From NCBI GenBank assembly GCA_001799575.1, contig MGTT01000028.1:171927-235926 (forward strand): 64,000 bases of DNA, given 5' to 3'. Below are positions 50,392 through 58,792 of the stretch, in pieces. The notes beneath the pieces are model-generated. The model searched no databases and had not been told where the DNA came from. It saw nothing but the letters and a program-made list of their open reading frames with translations. Numbering within the stretch: position 1 is the stretch's first letter; the number at the start of each line of letters is the position of its first letter. The position numbers and the translations under genes were made by a program. Source of the stretch: Elusimicrobia bacterium GWA2_56_46 (GTDB taxonomy: Bacteria > Elusimicrobiota > Elusimicrobia > Elusimicrobiales > UBA9959).

Positions 50392-51872
50392 AACGGATAT
50401 TTATAAACCTGCCGGTCGCGAATAAACTGCTTGTTCTGGTTTCTATCATACTGGGCGTGTCTTTTTTTGTGACCGCCTGTATTATTGTCTCAACCGAAAC
50501 GAGACATTACCGGCGCATGTTAGCCGGGCAGGGGCAGGAGATGTGCGCTCAGCTGGCCCATTTATGCGAGGTTCCCTTGTTCAAAAAAGACTATGCGCGC
50601 CTGGATGACCTGGTCCAGAACGCGAACAAAAATCCTTCCGTTTTTTACACCTACGTGGAAACTCCGTCCGGTGAAAAAGTCACTTCTTTTTTTGCGAGCC
50701 TGAACAGTGCGATAGCTGTTCCCGTTATCGATCCCGCCGCGGGCGATTCCATCGATATGCGGCGCATTATTGAGAAAACAAAAAAAACCGAACCCCTGAT
50801 AGAAGCTTCCGCGCCTATTACTATCGGAGGGAAAACAGCGGGGCGGGTGGTCATGGGGGTATCAACGCGCAGTATGCGCGCCCATCTCCGTAAAGATGTG
50901 CTTCTGCTGGCGCTTACCTGTATGCTGGTTCTTCCCATCGGTTTCATTCTGGCGCTGAAACTGGGCAAGATGTTTTTAACTCCTATTTTTCAGCTGCAGC
51001 GGCTTATGGCGCTTATTTCCAGCCGGGAAGATTATACCCTGCGGGCGGAAACCGGACGCGAAGACGAATTCGGCGAACTTGCCCGCGGGTTCAACAAACT
51101 GCTTGAGAGCATCCAGGATTCACAGGCGAAACTTAAGGAATCGCAGGAGAGACTCGTCTGCGCCGAAAAAATGTCCGCTGTGGGGCAGCTGGCTGCGGGC
51201 GTGGCCCATGAGATCAACAACCCGCTGGGGATCATCCTTGGATTCGCCCAGAGCGGGGTGAAGCAGATTAAAAACGAGAACGATCCATTAAAGCTGCCGC
51301 TCAAAACCATAGAACGGGAAGCGGTGCGGTGCAGAGACCTGGTTCAGAACCTGCTGATTTTTTCAAGAACTTCTAAAACCGAGGTTATGGAGAAGCTGGA
51401 CTTGAACGCCGCGGCGGAAGGCGCCCTGTACCTGATCGCGGTGCAGACCAAGACGCGCGGCGTAAAACTGGTAAAGGAGCTGGGTGCCGGCCTGCCCCAT
51501 ATTCACGCCAATAAAACCCAGCTTCAGCAGATCATCATAAACCTGGCCAATAACGCCATAGACGCGATGTCTGAAGGAGGAACGCTCACCATCCGCACCT
51601 CGCTTTCCGGCAGTCGTCCCACGCATGTGGAGATCCAGGTTCGGGACACGGGCAGCGGCATTCCAAAGGAGGTTCAAAAGAAAATCTTTGAGCCTTTCTT
51701 TACCACCAAGGAACCGGGAAAAGGCACCGGACTTGGGCTGTCGCTTGTATATGAACTGGCGCACAAACATGACGGGGCCATAGAATTTAAAAGCGAAGAA
51801 GGGAAGGGGACGGAATTCACCGTATTCCTGCCGACTCAATCCGCGGGCGCCGGCAATGCCCTGCATTTATAG
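50388..51872 (+). CDS. Membrane sensor histidine kinase
   Basis: A 494-residue kinase. Two membrane helices (about 12-34 and 170-192) flank a periplasmic sensor of about 135 residues. A HAMP linker (193-245) and a coiled coil follow, then the phosphoacceptor site VAHEINNPLGIILGF (H274) and the ATPase domain with NNAIDAMSEGG (N box), DTGSGIP (G1), FFTTK and GTGLGLS (G2). No receiver domain is fused and no response regulator is adjacent, so its partner lies elsewhere. The paired binding protein upstream suggests ligand sensing through protein contact, as in other binding-protein-coupled kinases. Confidence 0.93.
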   Translation: MKRIFINLPVANKLLVLVSIILGVSFFVTACIIVSTETRHYRRMLAGQGQEMCAQLAHLCEVPLFKKDYARLDDLVQNANKNPSVFYTYVETPSGEKVTSFFASLNSAIAVPVIDPAAGDSIDMRRIIEKTKKTEPLIEASAPITIGGKTAGRVVMGVSTRSMRAHLRKDVLLLALTCMLVLPIGFILALKLGKMFLTPIFQLQRLMALISSREDYTLRAETGREDEFGELARGFNKLLESIQDSQAKLKESQERLVCAEKMSAVGQLAAGVAHEINNPLGIILGFAQSGVKQIKNENDPLKLPLKTIEREAVRCRDLVQNLLIFSRTSKTEVMEKLDLNAAAEGALYLIAVQTKTRGVKLVKELGAGLPHIHANKTQLQQIIINLANNAIDAMSEGGTLTIRTSLSGSRPTHVEIQVRDTGSGIPKEVQKKIFEPFFTTKEPGKGTGLGLSLVYELAHKHDGAIEFKSEEGKGTEFTVFLPTQSAGAGNALHL

Positions 51873-52065
51873 CCAGTGGCATTACCTCAACTGCGGAGTC
51901 ATTTCATCACCTCAATAATGCTTGATTATTCCACAAAAGCGGTGGTGTTTTTATCAATTCCCGCAAATTCTACCAGTGCGGATAAAAATGTTTTTGCGTA
52001 TACGCACCCCGACTTGCGCGGCGATCTCTGTTCGATAGGTGAGCGTTGTGCGCGTGGTTGGGATT

Positions 52066-52098
52066 AAAAAGCCCGCGGCTTTTCAGCCGCGGGCTTTT
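52066..52098. terminator. Rho-independent terminator between convergent genes
   Basis: AAAAAGCCCGCGGCT-TTTC-AGCCGCGGGCTTTT is a near-perfect 10-bp stem with A/T runs on both sides. It ends the histidine kinase transcript on the + strand and the secreted-protein transcript on the - strand. The gap 51873-52065 holds no gene. Confidence 0.85.
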
Positions 52099-52120
52099 GG
52101 ATTAAAACACCTTATTATTT

Positions 52121-52708
52121 TCAGCTCAGTGCGGCCAGCCTGGCGTCCACCAGGGCCTTTTCTTTCATAACAACGGCTTTCTGTTCTTTTTGATGTTTCA
52201 GTTCGACCGCGGAGCCACTGATAATCATAGCTGCACCCGCCCTCGGACTTAAACTTGCGTCTGCGAACTCGGGTGCCGTGGCAATCTTTTCTATTATCTC
52301 GGCATCGGTTAAGTTAGCGTATTCCGCGCTCTCTCTTAAATACCGGCAATTGGACTCGATCTCGCGGGTTTCATGGGAAATCATATAATCAGTTTCCCTG
52401 TTCAGGTTGCTGAGCAGCATCCTTACCTCAATAAGCTCCGCCCTGTTCGTTGAGATCTTGAGAAGCCTGTGCATTTCTTTCTCGACGAGTTTTTTATCGG
52501 CTGGATCGCTGAAGCTGTCCCCTGCCCACAGCTCGTACATACTTTTGATGCCGGTCTGTTTTGCGGAAACCGCTCTCGCGGGCATAACCACCCTGGCGTC
52601 CGCGATTTTAATATCAAGAACCTTGGCGGCCTGTAAATCCTCGAACTCAGCCGCGTAAGCACCGCCGGACATCGCCGCAAGAACCGCTATCATTATAAAC
52701 TTCTTCAT
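52121..52708 (-). CDS. Secreted protein of unknown function
   Basis: A 195-residue protein with a signal peptide (MIAVLAAMSGGAYA). The mature part is helical and charged (LVEKEMHRLLKISTNRAELIEVRMLLSNLNRETDYMIS and LTDAEIIEKIATAPEFADAS). It has one cysteine and no known domain. It is a single gene with a bidirectional terminator downstream and a repeat-filled gap (52709-53138) upstream. Confidence 0.65.
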   Translation of the reverse strand: MKKFIMIAVLAAMSGGAYAAEFEDLQAAKVLDIKIADARVVMPARAVSAKQTGIKSMYELWAGDSFSDPADKKLVEKEMHRLLKISTNRAELIEVRMLLSNLNRETDYMISHETREIESNCRYLRESAEYANLTDAEIIEKIATAPEFADASLSPRAGAAMIISGSAVELKHQKEQKAVVMKEKALVDARLAALS

Positions 52709-52920
52709 ATTTTTCCTCCCCTAGTTTATCGGGCCGCCTCATGCTTCCTGCCCGTCTACAAATATTATGGCCTTTCATTCCTTAATCTTCATGAGCACAA
52801 AGGCCCGTAAACCGGCGGTTTTTGGGCCTATGCCGATATGGGTAATTCGATTTTGCTTTTTTAAAATTTGCGGTGAAAGCCGCCGGGGAAACTATCGTGA
52901 GGATCATCAAGCGCGTAAGC

Positions 52921-53038
52921 TTTACGGCGGGTGGCGGCGGGCAGCCTTTTTGTCCTGCAGGCGGCCGAAGGAAGCAAAAAGGCCGCCCGCCGCCAGGCCC
53001 CGCCTTTACGATCCTGCGGTGCCCGAGCCCAAAGCTCA
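52921..53038 (-). repeat. Dispersed hairpin repeat, copy D (reverse orientation)
   Basis: CGGCGGGCAGCCTTTTTG (52935-52952) pairs with CAAAAAGGCCGCCCGCCG (52975-52992) with one mismatch. The right side (ATCCTGCGG, then CCCAAAGCTCAT) is the exact reverse of the left end of copy A. It lies in the gap 52709-53138, which also holds the short hairpin repeat at 53079-53124. Confidence 0.8.
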
Positions 53039-53078
53039 TTAGCCCCTCGCATTTTTGGCAAAAAGATGCCGGCAAAAA

Positions 53079-53124
53079 GGAGCCAGGCACATTTTCTGCT
53101 GAAAAATAAGCCTGGCACCTTTTT
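53079..53124 (-). repeat. Short hairpin repeat, copy 2 (inverted relative to 49325-49364)
   Basis: GGAGCCAGGCACATTTTCTG and CTGAAAAATAAGCCTGGCACC form the same stem as 49325-49364 in the opposite orientation, flanked by TTTTT on the + strand. It lies just past the end of the redox operon on the - strand, so it may be its terminator. Confidence 0.65.
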
Positions 53125-53138
53125 CCCCGGAGTTAGTA

Positions 53139-54359
53139 TCAGAGCCAGCGGGTGGCGGGGTAGCGGCCTGTGAGCAGGCGGCGGAGGGACTGCCAGAGGA
53201 TCTGGCGGCCCCAGTTCAGGGGCGAGTAGAGCCTGATAAACGAAAACATTTCGCGAAGTATTCCGAGCCTTTCGCCCGGCGTCAATTTTTTCATCGCGCC
53301 CCGGAAATCCGCCTCGTGCGGCCTGCCGAAAGCTATTTGCAGCGGATTCCACTGGTCGGAGCAGCGCCGCACCTCGGACGCGATCATCCCGCGGTACGTC
53401 CGCTGCGCGTCTTTGGAACTCCTGAACGCCTCCACGGCCGCTTCGCCGGCTATCGCGCCCGAATGCAGCGCGCAGCTCATCCCCTCGGCTATCATGTTGA
53501 AAAACCCCGCCGCCTGCCCGGTTATCAGCACATTGCCCCTGCCGAAAATATAACGGTTGATGAGGGACGGGCCGAAGTTCGCCGTGACGGCCTCCGGCTC
53601 CTCGGCGGGCCCCAGGCGGACATGGTGCTTCCGCTCCAGATATTCCACCACCCGCTTATGCCTGTTATCGAAGTTTCCCCCCTTCAGAAAACCCACCCCC
53701 ACTATCTGCCTGCCATCCCGGGCGTGGCTCCAGGTATAGTGGCCCAGTTCCGGATGGAACCAGAAATGGAAATATTTATCATCCAGGGGACAGTCTATTA
53801 TCCGGTGGAATTTCTGCCCCACCACGAACCAGGGGAGCCGCGCTGCGTAATCCGGATAAACAGCCCGCGCCACGGCTAGGCCCGGCCCGTCGGCGCCTAT
53901 CACGAAGCGCGCCCGGTAGCGGACGATCCGCTCTTCTTTCCTGGTGGAAACTTCGACGTGCGTTCCCTTGTCTTCAAGCCCGATGAATTCGGTTCGGTCA
54001 TGGATCTCCGCCCCGCTTTGCTTCATGGCCCAGTGATCCGCGAACTTGCGGTTGAGGTGCGGCGTGGGGCCGCCGTCGAACTCCATGGAAACCGTCCGCA
54101 TACTGGGAAAGTGGAATTTTACTCCGCAGGCCGACGAGGGAGAATGCAGAATCTCTTTTGGCAGGGGGCCGAAATTCTCGATGAGGAACCTGTGGCCGCG
54201 CGGGGAAAGGATCCCGCTGCAGGGTTTGCGGCGCGGAAGCTCTTTGCGTTCCAGGGCCACGGTTTCATACCCTGCGTCCGTCAGGCGTTTGGCGCAGGCC
54301 GCCGCGGCCGGGCCGGTTCCGACGATGAGCGCGTCCACTTTCCGGCCCTCATCCCTCAT
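53139..54359 (-). CDS. FAD-dependent oxidoreductase, geranylgeranyl reductase-like
   Basis: A 406-residue flavoprotein with the N-terminal dinucleotide site DALIVGTGPAAAACAKRL and RKELPRRKPCSGILSP, the P-C-S-G active-site region found in geranylgeranyl reductase-like enzymes. A second FAD motif is RFVIGADGPGLAVARAVYP, and the late GD-like segment is NVLITGQAAGFFNMIAEGMSCALHSG. This family reduces isoprenoid double bonds or acts in related reactions. The substrate is unknown. It is the last gene of an operon with an Fe-S protein and an FAD oxidase, overlapping the former by 4 nt. Confidence 0.84.
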   Translation of the reverse strand: MRDEGRKVDALIVGTGPAAAACAKRLTDAGYETVALERKELPRRKPCSGILSPRGHRFLIENFGPLPKEILHSPSSACGVKFHFPSMRTVSMEFDGGPTPHLNRKFADHWAMKQSGAEIHDRTEFIGLEDKGTHVEVSTRKEERIVRYRARFVIGADGPGLAVARAVYPDYAARLPWFVVGQKFHRIIDCPLDDKYFHFWFHPELGHYTWSHARDGRQIVGVGFLKGGNFDNRHKRVVEYLERKHHVRLGPAEEPEAVTANFGPSLINRYIFGRGNVLITGQAAGFFNMIAEGMSCALHSGAIAGEAAVEAFRSSKDAQRTYRGMIASEVRRCSDQWNPLQIAFGRPHEADFRGAMKKLTPGERLGILREMFSFIRLYSPLNWGRQILWQSLRRLLTGRYPATRWL

Positions 54360-55348
54360 CTTTCATCCCTTGTCCCCGCTAATTCCGATTGAGGAATCCG
54401 GGCCAGTTCCGCGATATGGATAACTTCCGGACTTTCCGGCGTCCGCTTGAAAACTTCCAGATCTTCCACGGATTCCGCCACTATCCGGGCCGGGCGGCGC
54501 TTGTGCAGGATCCAGCGGGCCTGTTCCGCGGTGTCCAGGCGGCCGACGGTCTGCCGGCTGGCCGCGCCGGTGGGGATCGCCGCGCGCTGGAGGCTCGTAT
54601 TGAGCCCGCATCCGGTTTCAAGCCGCATCCGGTCGTAGAAAGTCACAAGACGGGTGTGAGCCGCGTGATAGCCGCGCGTTTCGATGATATAAAGATCTCC
54701 GGCTTTCAGGGCGTTCTTTATTTCCCGTTTCCGCAGCAGGGCCTCGCCGAGGCCTGAGACGCGGACGGCGGGCAGCCATTGCCGGAGGTAGCGGTGCAGA
54801 AAACCGTCGGCGGCCGCGATCTCCGTCACGCCGGACATGGAATGGATGAAGTTCTTTAATTCTTCCGGTTCCGGCCGGCCGCCGGTTTCCATCTCCCCGG
54901 CCAGTTCTGAGAGCCCGGCGTCGTCGAAAAGCGTGAACCCGTCCGTTTCAAGCAGGCTTGCGGCGCGCCGCAGCAGTTCTCCGTTCCCGCGCAGGGCGGC
55001 GCCCGGAAAGAACAGTTTTGCGGAGGGCTTTCCTCCGCCGGAAAAAGACCCGCGCGGCGCGCGGGCCGCCAGGGCCGCGCGGAGTTCCGTGGTCAGGGCC
55101 ACCGTGTCCACGCCCGCGGGACAGACGGCGGCGCAGGCCCCGCACAGGACGCAGGCCGTAATGGATTCACGCATCTCTTCCGGCGTCCCGCCGCTCTGCA
55201 GGACGCGGGAGCGTCCGCCGGCCGTGAGTATTATGTCCCGGGTCTGATGCCAGACCGGGCAGGTAAGCGTGCAGACGGCGCAGCCCGTGCATTTTTCATA
55301 GCCGGATCCCGCTCCGCGGTTAGATGTTTCCATGTCGGTAGTATTCAT
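54356..55348 (-). CDS. 4Fe-4S electron-transfer protein, GlcF/HdrD-like
   Basis: A 330-residue protein with two 4Fe-4S motifs at the N-terminus: YEKCTGCAVCTLTCPVW and CVLCGACAAVCPAG. The later part is a Rossmann-like region reminiscent of the C-terminal half of glycolate oxidase iron-sulfur subunits, but the cysteine-rich CCG domains of HdrD/GlcF are not apparent (one Cys in METGCGLN). It probably carries electrons between the FAD oxidase upstream and the reductase downstream. AAGGA lies 7 nt before the ATG. Confidence 0.84.
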   Translation of the reverse strand: MNTTDMETSNRGAGSGYEKCTGCAVCTLTCPVWHQTRDIILTAGGRSRVLQSGGTPEEMRESITACVLCGACAAVCPAGVDTVALTTELRAALAARAPRGSFSGGGKPSAKLFFPGAALRGNGELLRRAASLLETDGFTLFDDAGLSELAGEMETGGRPEPEELKNFIHSMSGVTEIAAADGFLHRYLRQWLPAVRVSGLGEALLRKREIKNALKAGDLYIIETRGYHAAHTRLVTFYDRMRLETGCGLNTSLQRAAIPTGAASRQTVGRLDTAEQARWILHKRRPARIVAESVEDLEVFKRTPESPEVIHIAELARIPQSELAGTRDER

Positions 55349-55358
55349 TTTTTATTCC

Positions 55359-56909
55359 TTAAAATATCACGTCCGGATTCAGGATCATCGCCGGGTCGGC
55401 CGCGCGCTTCATGGCGAGATGTTTCTCCACAAGTTCGTCCCCGAACACCCGGCGGATGTAGCCTTTCATCATTCCGCCGAAACGGTAGTAGCTGGTCTTC
55501 ATCTCCACGCCAATATCGTAGATCTCGTTCTTGAACGCCTGGAGATATTCGCGGCTGTAGTCCTCGCCGCCCAGGATCGGCTCGAACTCGCAGCCGTAGG
55601 CGAAACCCTCCGCGTCCGGCGGGATGCAGGAGAGCTCGTAGCGTTCGCGCCGGCCCGAAAGCTTGATGCCCACGCAGTAAAGGGTGTAGCGCGGAAAATA
55701 CTTCCTGCAGACCGCGTTGCCGCGCTCTATGGCCTCCACGAACTTTTCGGCGCTGGTGGCCAGATCCGGGATCACCATCCGTTTCCCGCCCCAGAATTTC
55801 CATACCGAGTTACTGAATACCACCGTCCGGTCCACGATCTTGTTTTTTTCCAGGTGGTGTTCCGGCTTGAACGCCGGTTCAAGCGCCCGCTTGCGGCCCA
55901 GGAGATAGAGCGCTTCGCCGATGCGCCAGGGCCTGAGCGCGTAATGCCAGGTCATGCGGAGCGCGAAGCCCAGTTGGCCGTGGCCGCGCAGGCGTCCCCG
56001 CCAGCCGGAGAAAAAAGCGCGTTCCCGCTCGTCGGAATCGAAAGCCACCAGCAGGTTGACCGCCTTGTCCAGGACGGTGAGGATGCCGCAATAATCCGCC
56101 GCGTCCCCGCGCACCAGCAGCTGGAGGTCTTCCATCGCCTCCCGGAGAGAGCCGTAATAAAAGTAATGCATCGTAAGGGGCGTGAATTTGCGGATACGCA
56201 TAGAGGCTTCCGTGATCACGCCGAACTGGCCGTAGCCGAGCAGGACCCGTTCAAAAAGCTCCGGATTTTCCGATTCGGAGCATTCTTTGATCTCGCCCGT
56301 CGGGGTCACGACCTGGAGGGAGACCGCCTGGTCGGCGCTGCAGCCCAGCCGGGGAGAGTTAATGTCTATGCCGCCGACGGACAGCGTGCCTCCGACCGAG
56401 GAAGTCATATTGAGAGGGGCCGACAGGTAATCCAGGCCGTCGCGGCGTAGAACCTCGCCCAGGGTGTGCCAGTAAATGCCGGCCTGCGCGCGGACCGTCA
56501 TGTTTTTCGCGTCCACGGAGAGCACGCGGTTCATGGCCCGCATATCCAACTGAAGGCCGCCGAACGCCACGGATTCCCCCTCCGTGGTAAGTCCGCCGCC
56601 CTTTACCGTCACGGGGACGCGGTGAAGCTGGGCCTGTTTCAGGATGGCCGAGATCTGTTCCGCCGACCGGGCGAGCGCCACGCCGTGGGGCAGGCCGGAG
56701 GCCAGGCCTCCGGAATCAACCGCGTAAACCCGGCAGGTCTGTTTTTTTTCGCAGATCTCTATATTCTGCGAGCGAAGAGCGTCCGTAAAAGCTCCCCAGC
56801 TTCCGCCGTTCCAGCGGGCCGGATTGGTTTGCCGGCGCGGGATGCCTTTCAGCGAATCCGGAGCCACATGGTCAAGAATGTCCGTGGATGAAATATTTGC
56901 CGTAGTCAT
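55359..56909 (-). CDS. FAD-binding oxidase (FAD_binding_4 / GlcD type)
   Basis: A 516-residue protein from an ATG at 56909 (GGGAG upstream). The PCMH-type FAD domain is clear: VPVTVKGGGLTTEGESVAFGGLQLDM, VRAQAGIYWHTLGEVLRRDGLDYLSAPLN, SVGGTLSVGGID and GYGQFGVITEASMRIRKFTP. The C-terminal half resembles the substrate domain of the cytokinin/glucooligosaccharide-type oxidases. The substrate is unknown. A perfect 15-bp palindrome (TTAACAG-A-CTGTTAA) lies 12 bp upstream of the start, and a small Lrp-type sensing protein gene is divergent. Confidence 0.86.
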   Translation of the reverse strand: MTTANISSTDILDHVAPDSLKGIPRRQTNPARWNGGSWGAFTDALRSQNIEICEKKQTCRVYAVDSGGLASGLPHGVALARSAEQISAILKQAQLHRVPVTVKGGGLTTEGESVAFGGLQLDMRAMNRVLSVDAKNMTVRAQAGIYWHTLGEVLRRDGLDYLSAPLNMTSSVGGTLSVGGIDINSPRLGCSADQAVSLQVVTPTGEIKECSESENPELFERVLLGYGQFGVITEASMRIRKFTPLTMHYFYYGSLREAMEDLQLLVRGDAADYCGILTVLDKAVNLLVAFDSDERERAFFSGWRGRLRGHGQLGFALRMTWHYALRPWRIGEALYLLGRKRALEPAFKPEHHLEKNKIVDRTVVFSNSVWKFWGGKRMVIPDLATSAEKFVEAIERGNAVCRKYFPRYTLYCVGIKLSGRRERYELSCIPPDAEGFAYGCEFEPILGGEDYSREYLQAFKNEIYDIGVEMKTSYYRFGGMMKGYIRRVFGDELVEKHLAMKRAADPAMILNPDVIF

Positions 56910-56920
56910 AAATTTCTCCC

Positions 56921-56935
56921 TTAACAGACTGTTAA
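56921..56935. promoter_or_regulatory. Perfect 15-bp palindrome, likely operator
   Basis: TTAACAG-A-CTGTTAA lies between the FAD oxidase start (56909) and the divergent gene at 57093, in the 5' leader region of the redox operon. A near-consensus TATAAT for the - strand lies further upstream (about 56957). Confidence 0.5.
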
Positions 56936-57012
56936 TCAACGTCCCCGCATATTATGATTATAGTTAACTTTGGGGCGGCAGGGAGGCGGAATATTGTCCC
57001 GGAATATTTTAT

Positions 57013-57041
57013 TTGCTCCCTGAACGCGGCGCGTCTATAGT
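57013..57041 (+). promoter_or_regulatory. Promoter of the Lrp-type sensing domain gene
   Basis: TTGCTC (57013-57018) and TATAGT (57036-57041) with a 17-bp spacer. A second -10-like TATAAT overlaps at 57041-57046. Confidence 0.5.
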
Positions 57042-57092
57042 ATAATGGATGAAAACGCGCCCAGGCGCAGCAGTTCACAGGAGATTAAAGCT

Positions 57093-57326
57093 ATGGTAAC
57101 CGGACTTGTGCTGGTGAAACTTATGCCCGGCAAAGAGAAGCAGACCCTGGCCAAATTGAAGGCCATTACAAGCGTCGTCCATATGTCGGCCGTGTTCGGC
57201 CGCTGGGATCTGGTGCTGGATATGGAGACCGACGATCTGCCCACGCTGTCGAATCTTGTGGTGCAGGATATCCGCTCTATTCCGGGGGTTCTTACCACGG
57301 AAACGCTGGTGACAACCTCGCTGTAA
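57093..57326 (+). CDS. Stand-alone Lrp/AsnC ligand-binding (RAM) domain protein
   Basis: A 77-residue protein with only the ligand-sensing half of Lrp/AsnC regulators: VTGLVLVKLMPGKEKQTLAKLKAI, VVHMSAVFGRWDLVLDME and a C-terminal strand SIPGVLTTETLVTTSL. There is no helix-turn-helix, so it does not bind DNA by itself. Such single-domain forms are known and may pair with full regulators or bind amino acids. AGGAG lies 9 nt before the ATG at 57093. It is divergent from the redox operon. Confidence 0.88.
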   Translation: MVTGLVLVKLMPGKEKQTLAKLKAITSVVHMSAVFGRWDLVLDMETDDLPTLSNLVVQDIRSIPGVLTTETLVTTSL

Positions 57327-57339
57327 TTCAATTGGTTTG

Positions 57340-57410
57340 TCACACCGGCGCAAGCCGGTGTCCAGATTCCGGCAAGGCCTGGATTCCGGCTTTCGCCGGA
57401 ATGACGAAGC
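57340..57410 (+). repeat. REP-like palindromic repeat, copy 2
   Basis: Nested hairpins ACACCGGCG-CAAG-CCGGTGTC and CCTGGATTCCGGC-TTTC-GCCGGAATGA. The sequence resembles the unit at 40375-40515, with the same GGATTCC and GGAATGAC words. Reading frames over it are artefacts. It fills the gap between 57327 and 57440. Confidence 0.7.
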
Positions 57411-57439
57411 AACCTTTGATCCTGAATCCGGATTTGGAT

Positions 57440-57949
57440 ATGTTGAAGCTTCTTTTTATCCTTACGGCGGCCGCGATGCCCGTTTCAGCGCAGATGTATC
57501 TTGGCGCCGAGATGGGGCCGGACGCTTTTATGAGGAGCGAGGAAGCGAAGCTGAACCAGCGGGACGAGGATGTGTTCGCCAAAGCTTTTGTTCTTGAAAA
57601 TTCCACGGCCGCGCTTTACGCGGTGTTCGAATCCACAAACCCGGCCCGCGCCGCGGCCTCGTATATGCGCCAGGGCGTTTACCGGCAGGAACTGCTGATC
57701 CTGTTCGCCATCGCCAGGGACTCAAAAAACACGTTCAAGGCCCTGGCCAGGGAGCGCGAAAAGGGCGCAACGCTCCAGGCCATAGCCAAAAAGAACAAGG
57801 CCGATCTCATGAAACTTTTCAGGGAATCGGAGGAGCTTCAGAAAAAAATAGAGGTAAGGGCGGTTTTTGTGGACCCCCCGGCCGCGGCTTTCGCGGCCGA
57901 TTCCTCCTCCGGCGCTTCCACGGTGGAGCTGTCCACGGCGGTCCGGTAA
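57440..57949 (+). CDS. Secreted protein of unknown function
   Basis: A 169-residue protein with a signal peptide (KLLFILTAAAMPVSA). The mature part is helical and polar (RDEDVFAKAFVLENSTAALYAVFEST and TFKALAREREKGATLQAIAKKNKADLMKLF) and ends in a serine- and alanine-rich tail. No known domain. The ATG at 57440 is chosen because the upstream frame is repeat DNA. It is followed by a DUF192 gene 6 bp later and is probably co-transcribed with it. Confidence 0.65.
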   Translation: MLKLLFILTAAAMPVSAQMYLGAEMGPDAFMRSEEAKLNQRDEDVFAKAFVLENSTAALYAVFESTNPARAAASYMRQGVYRQELLILFAIARDSKNTFKALAREREKGATLQAIAKKNKADLMKLFRESEELQKKIEVRAVFVDPPAAAFAADSSSGASTVELSTAVR

Positions 57950-57955
57950 ACGCAA

Positions 57956-58444
57956 ATGAAAAGGGAATTCTTTTCAGTCCTCCTCTTTCTGTTTTTCGCG
58001 GCGCCGGCCGGAGCTTTGGAAATACCCAGGGGCGCCTCGGAGGCCCTGCTTGTTCTGCCGGACGGGTTCAAGGTCAGGGTGGAGCTGGCTTTGACCGGGG
58101 AGGCGCAGGCGCGGGGGCTGATGTTCCGCAAAGAACTGAAAGAGGATCGCGGGATGCTTTTCGTTTTCGGCGAGGCCGGGGAGAAAAGCTTCTGGATGAA
58201 GAACACTTTCGTGGAACTGGATATGGTGTTCCTGGACGCAGGTTTGAAAGTGGGGAAAGTTTTTCACCGCGTACCCCCCTCCAGGCCGGGGCAGAAAGAT
58301 TTTGAGGTCGCCGGCGCGTCGGCCCCGGCTTCCTGCGTGCTGGAACTGGCCGGCGGGGCGGCCCGCAGGCACGGGCTCAGGCCGGGGGCGCGGCTTAAAA
58401 TAAGTTTTCCCTCCGGCGGGACGAAAAAGCGGTCTTCAGTCTGA
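57956..58444 (+). CDS. DUF192 family exported protein
   Basis: A 162-residue protein with a signal peptide (FFSVLLFLFFAAPAGA). The DUF192 pattern is clear: VRVELALTGEAQARGLMFRKELKEDRGMLFVFGEAGEKSFWMKNTFVELDMVFLDA and VLELAGGAARRHGLRPGARL. The family's function is unknown, and it forms a small beta barrel. It lies between a secreted protein gene and the small gene before mutL-like. Confidence 0.9.
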   Translation: MKREFFSVLLFLFFAAPAGALEIPRGASEALLVLPDGFKVRVELALTGEAQARGLMFRKELKEDRGMLFVFGEAGEKSFWMKNTFVELDMVFLDAGLKVGKVFHRVPPSRPGQKDFEVAGASAPASCVLELAGGAARRHGLRPGARLKISFPSGGTKKRSSV

Positions 58445-58465
58445 ACGGCGGGGTTTTTAAAAATA

Positions 58466-58777
58466 ATGGGGATCTGGAAAAACGCTTTCAAACTGCCGGG
58501 GCGCGGCGTAGTCGCCGAAGAGGAAAAAAAATTTCTCCGGGATCTGGCGCTTAAGGTTAAGAAGCGCTCAATGGGTTCCGTCGCCGCCCTCGCTCTTGAA
58601 AGCACGCGGCCCCTGCACGGCCTCGGTTCCCAGGCGCTCGTTTTCCTGACGCCCATGCTTAGCGCCCTTTTCAGCGGGGCGGAAATGGAAAGGCTGGTGA
58701 AACTGCTGGAGAACCCCGAAGCGGTAACATTTTTTGTAGAGGAGCTGGACGCGGACATTACGAAAGCGGACAAATGA
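58466..58777 (+). CDS. Small protein of unknown function upstream of the MutL-like gene
   Basis: A 103-residue soluble, mostly helical protein (KKFLRDLALKVKKRSMGSVAALALESTRPLHGLGSQALVF and MERLVKLLENPEAVTFFVEEL). No known domain recognised. It ends 15 bp before the MutL-like ATPase gene and is probably in the same transcript, so it may be part of that system. Confidence 0.7.
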   Translation: MGIWKNAFKLPGRGVVAEEEKKFLRDLALKVKKRSMGSVAALALESTRPLHGLGSQALVFLTPMLSALFSGAEMERLVKLLENPEAVTFFVEELDADITKADK

Positions 58778-58792
58778 TACGGGAGAACTGCA

